Below, piece after piece: positions 45,101-53,172 of a DNA stretch of 64,000 nucleotides (within the stretch, counting starts at the first letter, position 1; every line of letters starts with the position of its first letter). The notes under the pieces were generated by a model, which did not search any database, was not told the DNA's origin, and worked only from the letters and a program-made list of their open reading frames with translations. The DNA comes from G965212025 sp965237985. Lineage in GTDB: Bacteria; Pseudomonadota; Gammaproteobacteria; Poriferisulfidales; Oxydemutatoraceae. A program made the position numbers and the translations under genes. The stretch lies in assembly GCA_965237985.1 (NCBI GenBank), contig OZ250161.1:930001-994000 (forward strand), written 5' to 3'.

Positions 45101-48100
45101 GTCGGGGAGAATACGAGTTCCATCATCGCCAGCTACGCGACTGGGACCGTAACTGGAACCCTCGCCCAAGAAAATGGCTTCGTGGGCGGACTGGTGGGTT
45201 TGCACAGTAGCGGTGTCATCAGTGGCAGTTACGCGATTGGCAAGGTTGACGGCAGGGGTTCTCGGGTCGGTGGCCTGGTGGGATACAGCGCGGGCTTTGT
45301 CAGCAACAATTACGCGACTGGGGCGGTTTCGGGAAATAAAAACGTCGGCGGTCTCGTGGGACTTAACGACGACGCTGGTCGCGTCAGCAGGAGCTCTGCT
45401 ACGGGTACGGTTTCGGGGAATGAGCATGTCGGCGGTCTGGTGGGATACAGCTTGGGCTACATCAGTGGCAGTTACGCGACTGGCAAGGTTGTCGGCACGG
45501 GTTCTCGGGTCGGTGGTCTCGTGGGCAGCAATAACTCAAGTGGCAGGATCATACACAGCGTTGCAACAGGACCAGTTTCCGGGGAAAATAATGATATTGG
45601 TGGCCTGGTGGGGGGTAATGAGGGCAGCATCAGCTATAGCTACGCGACTAGCTCGGTGTCGGGAAATGATAATGTCGGCGGTCTCGTGGGATTTCACGCT
45701 GGCTCCAACAGCATCAGCAACAACTATGCGACCGGGTCTGTTTTGGGGAGGGGGTCACGCGTCGGCGGCTTGGTGGGGGATAACGAGGGAACGGTCGGCA
45801 ACAGCTACGCGACGGGTTCGGTTTGGGGGGGAACTACTGAAACTAATGTCGGCGGCCTTGTGGGGGTCAACATTGGAACAATCAGCAACAGCTTTGCGAC
45901 GGGTTCGGTTAAGGGAAATGATGATGTCGGCGGTCTGGTGGGGGTGAACTCAGGAGGAAATGTCTCCCGCAGCTACTACGCCAGGGGGCCGAACAATAAC
46001 CTCGGAGAGCCACGCAGTATCGAGCAGATGCGTTGCCAGACGATGGCCAGCGTGGTGGACAGCGTGCCCTGTATGAATGTTGTTACCTACAATGGCTGGG
46101 ACACGGATGTTTGGAACTTTGGCAGTGAAACCGAATTGCCGCAATTGAAAAACAACCCCAACCCAGACTTGAATCGCAAACCATATATCGGGGGTCTCGG
46201 CGAGCGAACAGCGCGGGTTGCCCCCGAAACCGGGAGCACGACCTTGGCTTTTGAGGCGGTCGATGCCGCCTCTGCAGGAGTGAACGCGACCTTGACTTGG
46301 TCGCTTTCAGGACTGCCGCCCGCATTGAAGGGTTTTGCCTATTTTGACTCAGTCAATGGCATGACCGCAACGGCAAGTGGTTCCAGTGCGAGACTTACTA
46401 TCATGCCCGGAGCGTGGGGTACAGAAGGTACGTCCTTTGACGTGGTTCTCATGAACAGTGTTTCGGGCGATAGCGACCGGGTTCGGGTTCGGGTTGTGGA
46501 GGCGCAACCGCCGGTGATAGTTGGACTTGAGGGCAATGTACTGAATCAGGATGTGAGGGAGAGTGCATCCACTGCCTTGCTGACTTTCACAGCGGACGTC
46601 ACAGTTCCCGGTGATCACAGCCGCCTGGAGTGGAGGTTTCTTGTTGACGGTGATCCGATGATGTCGATCGGAAGCTTTGCAAAGTTTGTTGGTCCACTTG
46701 AAGCTGCGTCACAGGGAACCAGCGTCAGCGTGCTTTTGACGCGATCGGACAATTATGATGTTGGCAGTTTTGTGCTGCGGGTTACAGACCCTGCGGGACC
46801 AGGTTCCACGTTCACTGTCAACATTGTTCCGGTGTGCGTGGGCAATGGTGAGGACCTGATGGACAGGCAGGGTGACAGGAACGGAAGTCGAGACAGTCCC
46901 TATCAGATCTGGGCGCGCTGTCAGCTACAGGACATGGATTCCAATTTGTCTGCCCACTACGTATTGGCGGCTGATATTGACGCGAGCCCGACCGGCACTT
47001 GGAACAACGGAGCCGGCTTTGAGCCTATTGGGTCCGTGAATGATCCATTTTCTGGTTCTTTCGTGAACAGCAACGACTATGTGATTACCGGGTTGACTAT
47101 CGGCCGTCCCGAAATTAGCAATGTCGGTATGTTTTCGGTTTTAGAGAAAGGAGCGACGATACGGGGCGTGATACTGGTGGATGCGCGCACGACCGGTAAC
47201 CGTTACGTGGGTTCTTTGGTTGGTCACAGTGTTGGGACGATTGAGGATAGTTCCGCGACGGGTTCGGTTTCAGCACGAGCATATATCGGCGGCCTGGTTG
47301 GGCGCAACCTTGGAACAATCAGCAACAGCTATGCGACGGGTTCGGTTAAGGGAACTATACAATTCGGCGGCCTGCTAACTATACATATCGGCGGCCTGGC
47401 GGGGTACAACGGTGGAACAATCAGCAACGGCTTTGCGACGGGTTCGGTTTCGGGCACAAAATATATCGGCGGCCTGGCGGGGTACAACGGTGGAACAATC
47501 AGCAACAGCTATGCGACGGGTTCGGTTAAGGGAAATCTATATACCGGCGGCCTGGTGGGGTGGAACGAGCAAGGAAGCGTCAGAGACAGCTTTGCGACGG
47601 GTTCGGTTAAGGGAAATGATGATGTCGGCGGTCTGGTGGGGGTGAACTCAGGAGGAAATGTCTCCCGCAGCTACCACGCCAGGGGGCCGAACAATAACCT
47701 CGGAGAGCCACGCAGTATCGAGCAGATGCGTTGCCCGACGATGGCCAGCGTGGTGGCCAGCGTGCCCTGTATGAATGTTGTTACCTACAATGGCTGGAAC
47801 ACGGATGTTTGGAACTTTGGCAGTGAAACCGAATTGCCGCAATTGAAAAACAACCCCAACCCAGACTTGAATCGCAAACCATATATCGGGGGTCTCGGCG
47901 AGCGAACAGTGCGGGTTGCCCCCGAAACCGGGAGCACGACCTTGGCTTTTGAGGCGGTCGATGCCGCCTCTGCGGGAGTGAACGCGACCTTGACTTGGTC
48001 GCTTTCAGGACTGCCGCCCGCATTGAAGGGTTTTGCCTATTTTGACTCAGTCAATGGCATGACCGCAACGGCAAGTGGTTCCAGTGCGAGACTTACTATC

Positions 48101-48268
48101 ATGCCCGGAGCGTGGGGTACAGAAGGTACGTTCTTTGACGTGGTTCTCATGAACAGTGTTTCGGCCGATAGCGACAGGGTTCGGGTTCGGGTTCGGGTTC
48201 GGGTTCGGGTTGCGGAGGCGTCGTTGCAACTGCGTATCAGGGTGTATCTGGGTGGTGCAACGAGGTAG
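42170..48268 (+). CDS. giant GLUG-repeat surface or secreted protein
   Basis: A 2032-residue exported protein. Signal peptide 1-20 is cleaved after AEPAFA. Three large modules follow (from about residues 24, 598 and 1553), each made of a header (SPYQ...CQLQ, then DIDASPTGTWNNG), a block of about 24-residue GLUG motifs (IGGLVG..GTISNSYATGSV.GN), a two-Cys segment (EQMRCPTMASVV..VPCM, VTYNGWNTDVWNFGSETELPQL) and a cadherin-like beta domain (ALETGSTTLAFEAVDAASAG). Module 3 ends early, in an RV dipeptide run caused by a GGGTTC hexanucleotide, then RIRVYLGGATR. No LPXTG, autotransporter barrel or clear secretion signal is seen. GLUG proteins are often adhesins; that role here is inferred. The locus is flanked by IS481-end relics. 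Confidence 0.88.
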   Translation: MVRVAIALLALFWAAEPAFAQTDCPALEGDGIPGSPYQVVTLCQLQGIRSNLTAHYALAADIDASPTGTWNNGTGFDPIGSRSDPFSGSFVNNGNHVITGLTINRPGMRYVGLFSYLVSGAMIRGVILVDARMTGNIYVGSLVGYSLGTIEDSSATGSVSGSLDIGGLVGRNLGTISNSFATGSVSGQAYIGGLVGVNYLGSVRDSFATGSVSGNRYIGGLVGSNLGTISNSYATGSVKGNLYIGGLVGGNVAGTISNGFATGSVKGNLYIGGLVGFNSGGTISNGFATGSVSGNTQTGDLVGVNLRGNVSRSYYYARGANNNLGEPRSIEQMRCPTMASVVDSVPCMDVVTYNGWNTDVWNFGSETELPQLKNNPNPDLNRKPYIGGLGERTVRVALETGSTTLAFEAVDAASAGVNETLTWSLSGLPPALKGFAYFDSVNGMTATTSGSSARLTIMPGAWGTEGTFFDVVLMNSVSADSDRVRVRVVEAQPPVIVGLEGNVLNQDVKESASTALLTFTANVGVPGDHSRLQWEFLVDGEPTTSVGDLIQFDGSTQGASVSVRLERPGGRGDFGSFVLRVTDPVGPSSTFTVNIVPVCVGNGEDLMDRQGDRNGSRDSPYQIWARCQLQDMDSNLSAHYVLAADIDASPTGTWNNGTGFEPIGSVNDPFSGSFVNSNDYVITGLTIDRPEISNVGMFSVLAIGATIRGVILMDARTTGKNSVGSLVGRSNGTILDSSATGIVSGDSRVGGLVGLNDDAGRVSRSSATGTVSGNEHVGGLVGQNQGGTIKDSRSLGSVTGDSRVGGLVGENVGSIIASYATGTVTGTLAQENGFVGGLVGYSLGNISGSHATGKVVGAGSRVGGLVGQNQGGTIEDSRSLGSVTGGSRVGGLVGENVGSIIASYATGTVTGTLAQENGFVGGLVGYSLGNISGSHATGKVVGAGSRVGGLVGQNQGGTIEDSRSLGSVTGGSRVGGLVGENTSSIIASYATGTVTGTLAQENGFVGGLVGLHSSGVISGSYAIGKVDGRGSRVGGLVGYSAGFVSNNYATGAVSGNKNVGGLVGLNDDAGRVSRSSATGTVSGNEHVGGLVGYSLGYISGSYATGKVVGTGSRVGGLVGSNNSSGRIIHSVATGPVSGENNDIGGLVGGNEGSISYSYATSSVSGNDNVGGLVGFHAGSNSISNNYATGSVLGRGSRVGGLVGDNEGTVGNSYATGSVWGGTTETNVGGLVGVNIGTISNSFATGSVKGNDDVGGLVGVNSGGNVSRSYYARGPNNNLGEPRSIEQMRCQTMASVVDSVPCMNVVTYNGWDTDVWNFGSETELPQLKNNPNPDLNRKPYIGGLGERTARVAPETGSTTLAFEAVDAASAGVNATLTWSLSGLPPALKGFAYFDSVNGMTATASGSSARLTIMPGAWGTEGTSFDVVLMNSVSGDSDRVRVRVVEAQPPVIVGLEGNVLNQDVRESASTALLTFTADVTVPGDHSRLEWRFLVDGDPMMSIGSFAKFVGPLEAASQGTSVSVLLTRSDNYDVGSFVLRVTDPAGPGSTFTVNIVPVCVGNGEDLMDRQGDRNGSRDSPYQIWARCQLQDMDSNLSAHYVLAADIDASPTGTWNNGAGFEPIGSVNDPFSGSFVNSNDYVITGLTIGRPEISNVGMFSVLEKGATIRGVILVDARTTGNRYVGSLVGHSVGTIEDSSATGSVSARAYIGGLVGRNLGTISNSYATGSVKGTIQFGGLLTIHIGGLAGYNGGTISNGFATGSVSGTKYIGGLAGYNGGTISNSYATGSVKGNLYTGGLVGWNEQGSVRDSFATGSVKGNDDVGGLVGVNSGGNVSRSYHARGPNNNLGEPRSIEQMRCPTMASVVASVPCMNVVTYNGWNTDVWNFGSETELPQLKNNPNPDLNRKPYIGGLGERTVRVAPETGSTTLAFEAVDAASAGVNATLTWSLSGLPPALKGFAYFDSVNGMTATASGSSARLTIMPGAWGTEGTFFDVVLMNSVSADSDRVRVRVRVRVRVAEASLQLRIRVYLGGATR
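44513..45277. repeat. 255-bp in-frame tandem repeat, three copies
   Basis: Units start at 44513, 44768 and 45023. Each encodes 85 residues covering about three GLUG motifs (opening GQNQGGTI.DSRSLGSVTG). Units 1 and 2 are nearly identical; the third diverges in its last quarter. The period is a multiple of three, so copy number can change without breaking the frame. Confidence 0.95.
48177..48211. repeat. GGGTTC hexanucleotide repeat
   Basis: Five GGGTTC units plus a partial sixth near the end of the giant gene. The matching sites in modules 1 and 2 have only two units. It encodes alternating Arg-Val and stays in frame. Confidence 0.9.
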
Positions 48269-48294
48269 GAATTTTGGGAGATGTCTGGGGCACG

Positions 48295-48509
48295 GGGGGA
48301 GTGACTGGAGCTGTCCGACGATAGCCGATGCGACCTGTCTGCTGCCGAAAGATTCTGTTACCTACAATGGTTGGGACCCAGACATTTGGAGCTTTGGCAG
48401 TGTCAATGAACTTCCGAAACTGGAGGGTATTGGTCTCTCGGACGTGGGTTTGCAGGGGCAACTGCGTATCAGGGTGTATCTGGGTGGTGCAACGAGGCGG
48501 GGATTTTGA
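48295..48509 (+). pseudogene. GLUG-protein C-terminal fragment
   Basis: Beyond the stop of the giant gene, a second frame resumes the two-Cys segment of the family: CPTIADATCLLPKDSVTYNG, WDPDIWSFGSVNELPKL, then GQLRIRVYLGGATRRGF and a stop. It corresponds to the region EQMRCPTMASVV..WNFGSETELPQL of the modules but is diverged and has no start. The ending RIRVYLGGATR also closes the giant gene, and about 80 bases around it are duplicated (48228 and 48459). This suggests the original C-terminus lies here, with the upstream gene end produced by a duplication or rearrangement. Confidence 0.7.
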
Positions 48510-48608
48510 GGGATGTCTGGGGCACGAGGGGAGTGACTGTACAAGACGGTCAGAGATCTGATGGGACCATACTGTAAGATGTAGAAATTCAGGCAATAGG
48601 CGCTAATT

Positions 48609-48626
48609 TGTAGAAGTTTAGACCCA
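48609..48626. repeat. solitary IS481-type terminal sequence
   Basis: TGTAGAAGTTTAGACCCAAT matches the IS481 left end at 63212 over 20 bases. It supplies the stop codon of the truncated minus-strand gene that ends at 48618, so an IS481 insertion or deletion event cut that gene. Confidence 0.75.
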
Positions 48627-48965
48627 ATATTGTTTTACGAAGTCCGGCTTGAACATCGCACTTTCCTCACACATTTTCCGCAACTCGTTTGAAACCCGTT
48701 CTTTCTCTTTAATCGCACCACGTGGATAGAAGAAATCCTTTACTTTTTTCCACCTTCCCCGAGACCGTGGTATGAAACGAGGTTCTAAACGTGATGTAAG
48801 GCGCAAGTTTTCTCCGCCCCCCCCTCGTACAAAAGTTTTCTGTTCGCTCCCCGTGTAGTACCATTTACCTTCAGGATCCACATTGCCTACACTGTCTGCC
48901 ATCTCCCTCAAGGCGAGTTTGAGTTGCTGGAGCCGTAAACTGGGATTGGCTTTTGGATCTCGCGA
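48618..48965 (-). pseudogene. truncated C-terminal part of the 26.7-kb paralogue family
   Basis: The frame reads DPKANPSLRLQQLKLALREM, ..KWYYTGSEQKTFVRGGGGEN.. and then KVKDFFYPRG and ELRKMCEESAMFKPDFVKQYW, before the IS481 end supplies its stop. The last block aligns with the middle of the 535-residue protein at 26673 (KLRKFWDWL, ELKKACEESKMF). It continues the gene at 49001-49825 after a stop and frame change. About 150 residues of the family C-terminus are missing. A shorter reading would start at the ATG at 48911. Confidence 0.65.
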
Positions 48966-49000
48966 ACTCAGGAATCCGAAATGTGCTCACGTCCGAAGCA

Positions 49001-49825
49001 CTAAAAGATCCCTTTCATAATTGAGGAGTCATTACCCCCATTCGCCACCATAAAAATATCGATGGCTTCGGACGCCCGCCCCAAAACTTCACGGCTCAGC
49101 CCGGAGTCGTTTTTATCGTTGGCTTTGGCTTCCTCCGGTGCAAATTCTTGACGGTGAATGTCATGGGACAATGCGGCGGTGCCACTCTTGTATTCTCCCA
49201 GGATTTTCACAAGTTCCTCGTAATCTTTTTTTAAATCAGCAGAATCCTTGCCCAGCCGGGTTCCTGTGACTAATTTTCCGGACAGTGCCATGACCCGAGT
49301 GCTGTAATCTCCCTGATATCTTTCGGGAACTGTATTTTTGCAATTACGAGAGAACCTCTCATACGCCAATTCCAAATGACCCCTGTAAGCCTGTACAACA
49401 TCTTCATCGGATCCATTAGGCATGCTCTTCTTTTCCCATTCAAGCGCAGCCAGTGCCGAAGAAAGCTCTGGATTACTGTTGATTGGCGCGCCCGCACCCT
49501 CTTTAACCGGAATACCTGCCACACACTCGGCACCGAAAGAAATATATGATTGAATTTGCCTTTGCCATTTTCTGACGTCCCGGGCGATCACCGGCGCATT
49601 TGCCTCTTTCAGTGCGGAAATCTCGGCCACCACCTTCCGTACTTCCGGACGCGCCGACAGTTCCGGATCCCCTTCCAGAGACTGCAACAGGGCATCGTAA
49701 ACACGTGCTCGCCCGGTTTCTTCGTTTCTGTTTTTACCGAACCCCAGGTTTTTATCAGCATCAACTTCATAAATCCCCGCGTGGGAAGAGGTCGCCAAAT
49801 TGTAAAAGTCACTGAATCCGATCAT
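49001..49825 (-). CDS. hypothetical protein, N-terminal part of the 26.7-kb paralogue family
   Basis: A 274-residue frame starting at ATG 49825. Its N-terminal region aligns with the 535-residue protein at 26673: YNLATSSHAGIYEVDADKNL against YYRVSAGQMAGQLDLTDSNEL, and NAPVIARDVRKWQRQI against GKPLLAREVIWARAQL. No signal peptide, membrane helix or enzyme motif is seen; the chain is polar and helical. It ends at a TAG (SSIMKGIF) where the paralogue runs on, and related sequence resumes in another frame downstream, so this is probably the front part of a broken gene. It may still yield a protein. The CRISPR-like array begins just upstream of the start. Confidence 0.6.
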   Translation of the reverse strand: MIGFSDFYNLATSSHAGIYEVDADKNLGFGKNRNEETGRARVYDALLQSLEGDPELSARPEVRKVVAEISALKEANAPVIARDVRKWQRQIQSYISFGAECVAGIPVKEGAGAPINSNPELSSALAALEWEKKSMPNGSDEDVVQAYRGHLELAYERFSRNCKNTVPERYQGDYSTRVMALSGKLVTGTRLGKDSADLKKDYEELVKILGEYKSGTAALSHDIHRQEFAPEEAKANDKNDSGLSREVLGRASEAIDIFMVANGGNDSSIMKGIF

Positions 49826-49839
49826 GGTTTCACTCCAAA

Positions 49840-50283
49840 AAAGACACTGCCACGCGCACGGGGACTACACTCGGGGCCGGCCGGAACTTGTAAAGCCGCG
49901 CGGGACACTGCCATGTGCACGGGGATTGCACATACCCTTTTTCCACGTTCACGCGTAACGTGGGGACACTGCCACGCGCACCACACATACCCTTTTTCCA
50001 CGTTCACGCGTAACATGGCGACACTGCCATGGTAACTATGCATACCCTTTTCCCACGTTCACACATAACATGGGGACACTGCCACGTGCACGGGGACTTG
50101 CGCTTGTCTGTTCTCGGGCATAATGAAACGGTGGCGGCACTGCCACGCGCACGGGGACTAAGCTTCAAATTGCTTCAGCTAGACAACACATCGAGGGGCA
50201 CTGCCACGCGCACGGAGACTACGCGGCTGGCTCAGCCGAAACGCCAAGGTGTCCGTGGGCACTGCCACGCGCACGGAGACTAC
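49840..50283 (-). CRISPR. orphan CRISPR-like array, 8 repeats, type I-E-like period
   Basis: Eight repeats share the core CACTGCCACGCGCACGGGGA, starting at 49845, 49906, 49967, 50022, 50077, 50138, 50199 and 50260. Five of seven intervals are exactly 61 bases (29-base repeat plus 32-base spacer, the type I-E geometry); two are 55. On the minus strand the repeat begins GTAGTCCCC and ends GTGTCCCC. Repeats at the right are best conserved and those at the left degenerate, as expected if the leader is on the right and transcription is leftward. Spacers 1, 5, 6 and 7 are unique; spacers 2-4 are near copies of each other. No cas gene is in the window. Confidence 0.68.
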
Positions 50284-50675
50284 GCTCCACCAGCAAGCAT
50301 CCACGTATTCGGCATGATTTCACAGCCAGCATCCGAGTTTGGGGATGCCAAAGGGTACAGCAGGATGCTGCTGCCAGAAAATTTCGTGCACAGAGAGCAC
50401 CAGCTGCTTTCAGACACTCAACCCCGTCTTTTCAAGAAAGATCTCAGGCAACGGTGTAGGGGAGAAAAGGACCACGCAAAAGCGAGAAAATTATGCAAAC
50501 AGGAATTGCGGAAAGCGCCAGCACTTCGAGTTGCCGTTGGAAAGCAGGAAAAGGTTCGATACCGCCAACCCGCAAATCCGGACAGGTTTCCTTTAGAATA
50601 CCGGGCGCGTAGTTTGGCAGTCACCACCCGGGAGTATTCTCTGGGCTGAGCCTGCTGGTACCTGCGCGGCAAACG
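50284..50675. other. intergenic, possible array leader, no gene seen
   Basis: The stretch between the last CRISPR-like repeat and the K+ channel gene. A leader would be expected next to 50283, but the sequence is not notably AT-rich and shows no motif I can name. No convincing coding frame. Confidence 0.4.
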
Positions 50676-51506
50676 ATGAGCAATCACCCCAGAGACCAAC
50701 AGGCTTTCGAAATACCTACACCATGGAACATTTTTGTCCTTTACATTCTGACGTTTTCTCTGCTTCCTCTGTTTTTACTTTCTTTCTACACGTTTATCGA
50801 GTCCACCCAAACGATCCTGCTGACGTTGGACACGGTCATATGTGCTTTGCTTTTTACCGATTTTTGTCTCCGCTTCGTACGCAGCACAAACAAATGGGTG
50901 TTTATGCGTTGGGGGTGGATTGATTTCCTGAGCTGCATTCCTTTTTTTCTGCTCCCCTTTGTCGAGTGGAGCAGATGGATTCGCATTTTTCGCTTGATCA
51001 CCATCATCAGAAGAATCGGTTCTTTCGGACGTATCATCGAGCACCTTTTCCGCAATCCTCTCGCCGGCACGATGTACACAACTTTGATGCTTGGTGTGCT
51101 CGTCGTTGTCTTGGGTTCTGAATTAGTTTATGAGGCCGAAATCGAAGCCGAAGGGTCGCACATCCACAACTTCGCAGACGCACTCTGGTGGACAATTACC
51201 ACAATAACGACCGTTGGCTACGGGGATATTTACCCCGTGAGTCCATTGGGGCGGGGGATAGCTGCTGTTTTAATGCTTTTTGGCATCGCTCTTTACGGTT
51301 CTGTAACCACAATGATTGCTCAACTGCTGGCACAAGGCATGCAAAAAAGCGCTGACAGCATGAAAGGCGACGTCGTGTTGCAGGAACTCTACCACAGAAT
51401 CCGAGAGGCCAACCTCAGTGAAGAGGAAAAAAAAGCGGTGGTAGAGACAGTCGTCAGGAAATTGTCGGCAATACACCAGGAACAAACCCCCAACACAAAA
51501 AACTGA
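50676..51506 (+). CDS. voltage-gated-like potassium channel
   Basis: An inner-membrane K+ channel subunit of 276 residues with six transmembrane helices. S4 is WIRIFRLITIIRRIG (about 101-115), carrying regularly spaced arginines. The pore loop holds the selectivity filter TVGYGD at 179-184, and S6 follows to about 215. A short C-terminal helical tail (VLQELYHRIREANLSEEEKKAVVETVV) could form a coiled coil for tetramer assembly. There is no RCK or cyclic-nucleotide domain. ATG at 50676. It stands alone between the CRISPR-like array and the decayed tRNA-linked segment. Confidence 0.93.
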   Translation: MSNHPRDQQAFEIPTPWNIFVLYILTFSLLPLFLLSFYTFIESTQTILLTLDTVICALLFTDFCLRFVRSTNKWVFMRWGWIDFLSCIPFFLLPFVEWSRWIRIFRLITIIRRIGSFGRIIEHLFRNPLAGTMYTTLMLGVLVVVLGSELVYEAEIEAEGSHIHNFADALWWTITTITTVGYGDIYPVSPLGRGIAAVLMLFGIALYGSVTTMIAQLLAQGMQKSADSMKGDVVLQELYHRIREANLSEEEKKAVVETVVRKLSAIHQEQTPNTKN

Positions 51507-51525
51507 GAACGCCAAATGTCTGAAA

Positions 51526-51568
51526 TGGGTCTGGCAGGACTCGAACCTACGACCAAAGGATTATGAGA
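51526..51568 (-). pseudogene. 3' half of a tRNA(CAT), from anticodon loop to acceptor
   Basis: On the minus strand CTCATAATCC is followed by TTTGGTC, a T arm GTAGG TTCGAGT CCTGC and an acceptor end CAGACCC. The 5' half is absent and replaced by the start of a 185-bp repeat that occurs again next to the intact tRNA(CAT) at 55101. No CCA. Confidence 0.75.
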
Positions 51569-51744
51569 TTACGTCAACTTGATCGGAACCTCACGGATTG
51601 CCAGGGTGTAAGCCATTTATCAATCTTACCCTTACCGGTTTCGTTACCAGTCAGAGCCTGGTTCGTGCCGGAATCCTGATTTCCGGTGGTAACGGAAAAA
51701 TAGCCCGATTCAATCAGGTTTTTTAGACCAAACTCTTAGCAGTA
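51560..51744. repeat. 185-bp direct repeat, left copy
   Basis: Matches 55219-55403 in the same orientation, with many shared blocks (ATTATGAGATTAC, GGTTCGT.CCGGAATCCTGA, ACCAAACTCTTA). It fuses directly to the tRNA half at the anticodon-loop sequence. Divergence between copies shows it is not recent. Non-coding as far as I can see; one copy has stops in every frame. Confidence 0.85.
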
Positions 51745-51921
51745 TCCCTCGATCCAGAAAAGATAAGAAGTCAAAGTCAAGAAGACGGAAAAACAGACCC
51801 TCAAATTCCATTGACCAGAGTCGTATAACGACCCAACTGAGACCACTCGGAATAACCTGACTGAACATCTCGGAGCGCAAGGCAGACATTGATATTGCAC
51901 TCAGTCCTGATAGGCAAGTAC

Positions 51922-52445
51922 TTATTCTTCAGGCAGGCCTGCTGGTCGCAACCCACGCATATGGGTTTCGAAATCGCTTTGGTGACGAAATGCTTGGCTG
52001 AGACGTTGGCGCATATCGGATATCGAGCAGTGCGACTCGAAACGTAACACATCACCGATAGCGGCCTCTGCCTTTTCAGGCTCTCCGTTCAACGCCAACG
52101 CGGCTGCCAGCCTACGGTAGACAGAACCATTGCCCGGGTTTCGTTGGATTGACCGATTGTACCAGTCGATTGCCGCGTCATAGTTTTCGTTGAAAAATTC
52201 GGCAACGCCGCGGTAAGTAAAATAGAATTGCAGCCAGGGACCGTTAGGGCTCAAGCGGATTATTGCATGCTCCAAGTACTCTACAGCCCGTTGATAGCGC
52301 GCTGATCCACTAGTTAGCATGAACGGTGCCGAAAAGCTCGTAGGCATAGGTGCAATGTGAGTTGAGTCTCAAAACAGTTTCGCCTTCCGCAATCGCCGCA
52401 TCGTGTTTGCCCGTCAACCAGTAAACTTCTCCCATCATCGAATGC
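51922..52445 (-). pseudogene. TPR region of an adenylate-cyclase-like protein
   Basis: Only a C-terminal tetratricopeptide region remains. An upstream piece (EMAHSMMGEVYWLTGKHDAA, 52350-52445) is out of frame with the main piece (QRAVEYLEHAIIRLSPNGPW, YDAAIDWYNRSIQRNP, GEPEKAEAAIGDVLRFE). The ending LRPAGLPEE is like the C-terminus of class III adenylate cyclases with TPR tails. No cyclase domain is found upstream, so the gene is truncated and frameshifted. The 141-residue open frame at 51922-52347 may be annotated as an intact TPR protein. Confidence 0.65.
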
Positions 52446-53172
52446 GCCATCTCATCGTAAAGAAGAATGGGCTGGAAACGTTATATTATGGGGTGGTGAT
52501 AACTATGAAATCGAGTTTTCCGATGAAACTAGAAAGGTGTAACAAGCATAGACTGGCGGATGTTCTCCACCCTTGCTTTGGGCACTAGGCAATAAAATCA
52601 CATGATCGAAGATCTGCAAAATTACTACAGACAAAACGGAATTCTCTCAACATCCTTTACCTGCGAACATAAAGGAACAACGCCAAGATAGTTGTACAAC
52701 ATTCACAGGCCCAAAATCTGCCTTTGTCAGCACTGGATATGAGGCGAGGTTACTGCCCCGATTATTATTTCTATCATTGGATTCTGGGAGTGGCATCAAA
52801 TGCAATGAAAATAGGCTTCCACTACCTGTTAGGCAAAAGGAAGAAGTAGATAGGGATATATTTTGCCCATGCTAATGCGGCAAAATGCTGCATGAATAAT
52901 GCACAAAGAAAAAAAGCAAATGCGATTTTGTTCAAGAATTGCAAAAGGTATTTGCGTGGTGAATTATCAATACTGTCGCCAAAAATTTTATTCACTCAAG
53001 GGAACGAAGCAAAAGAAGCTATTGGGACGATACGCGACAAAATCATCAGGTGCTTGGATGAGTTCGCCTCAATAATTGAATTAAAGGGCAAGCCAGTATT
53101 TTGGTTACATACATACCACCCCAATAATTGGGGCGCTTTCAACAAGCAACGGAGTTTCGATAAAAAAAACAA

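Noticed and set aside
50029..50649. A 206-codon plus-strand frame across the CRISPR-like array
   Set aside because: Its repeated CHAHGDY-like words come from the array repeats; no start signal or domain.
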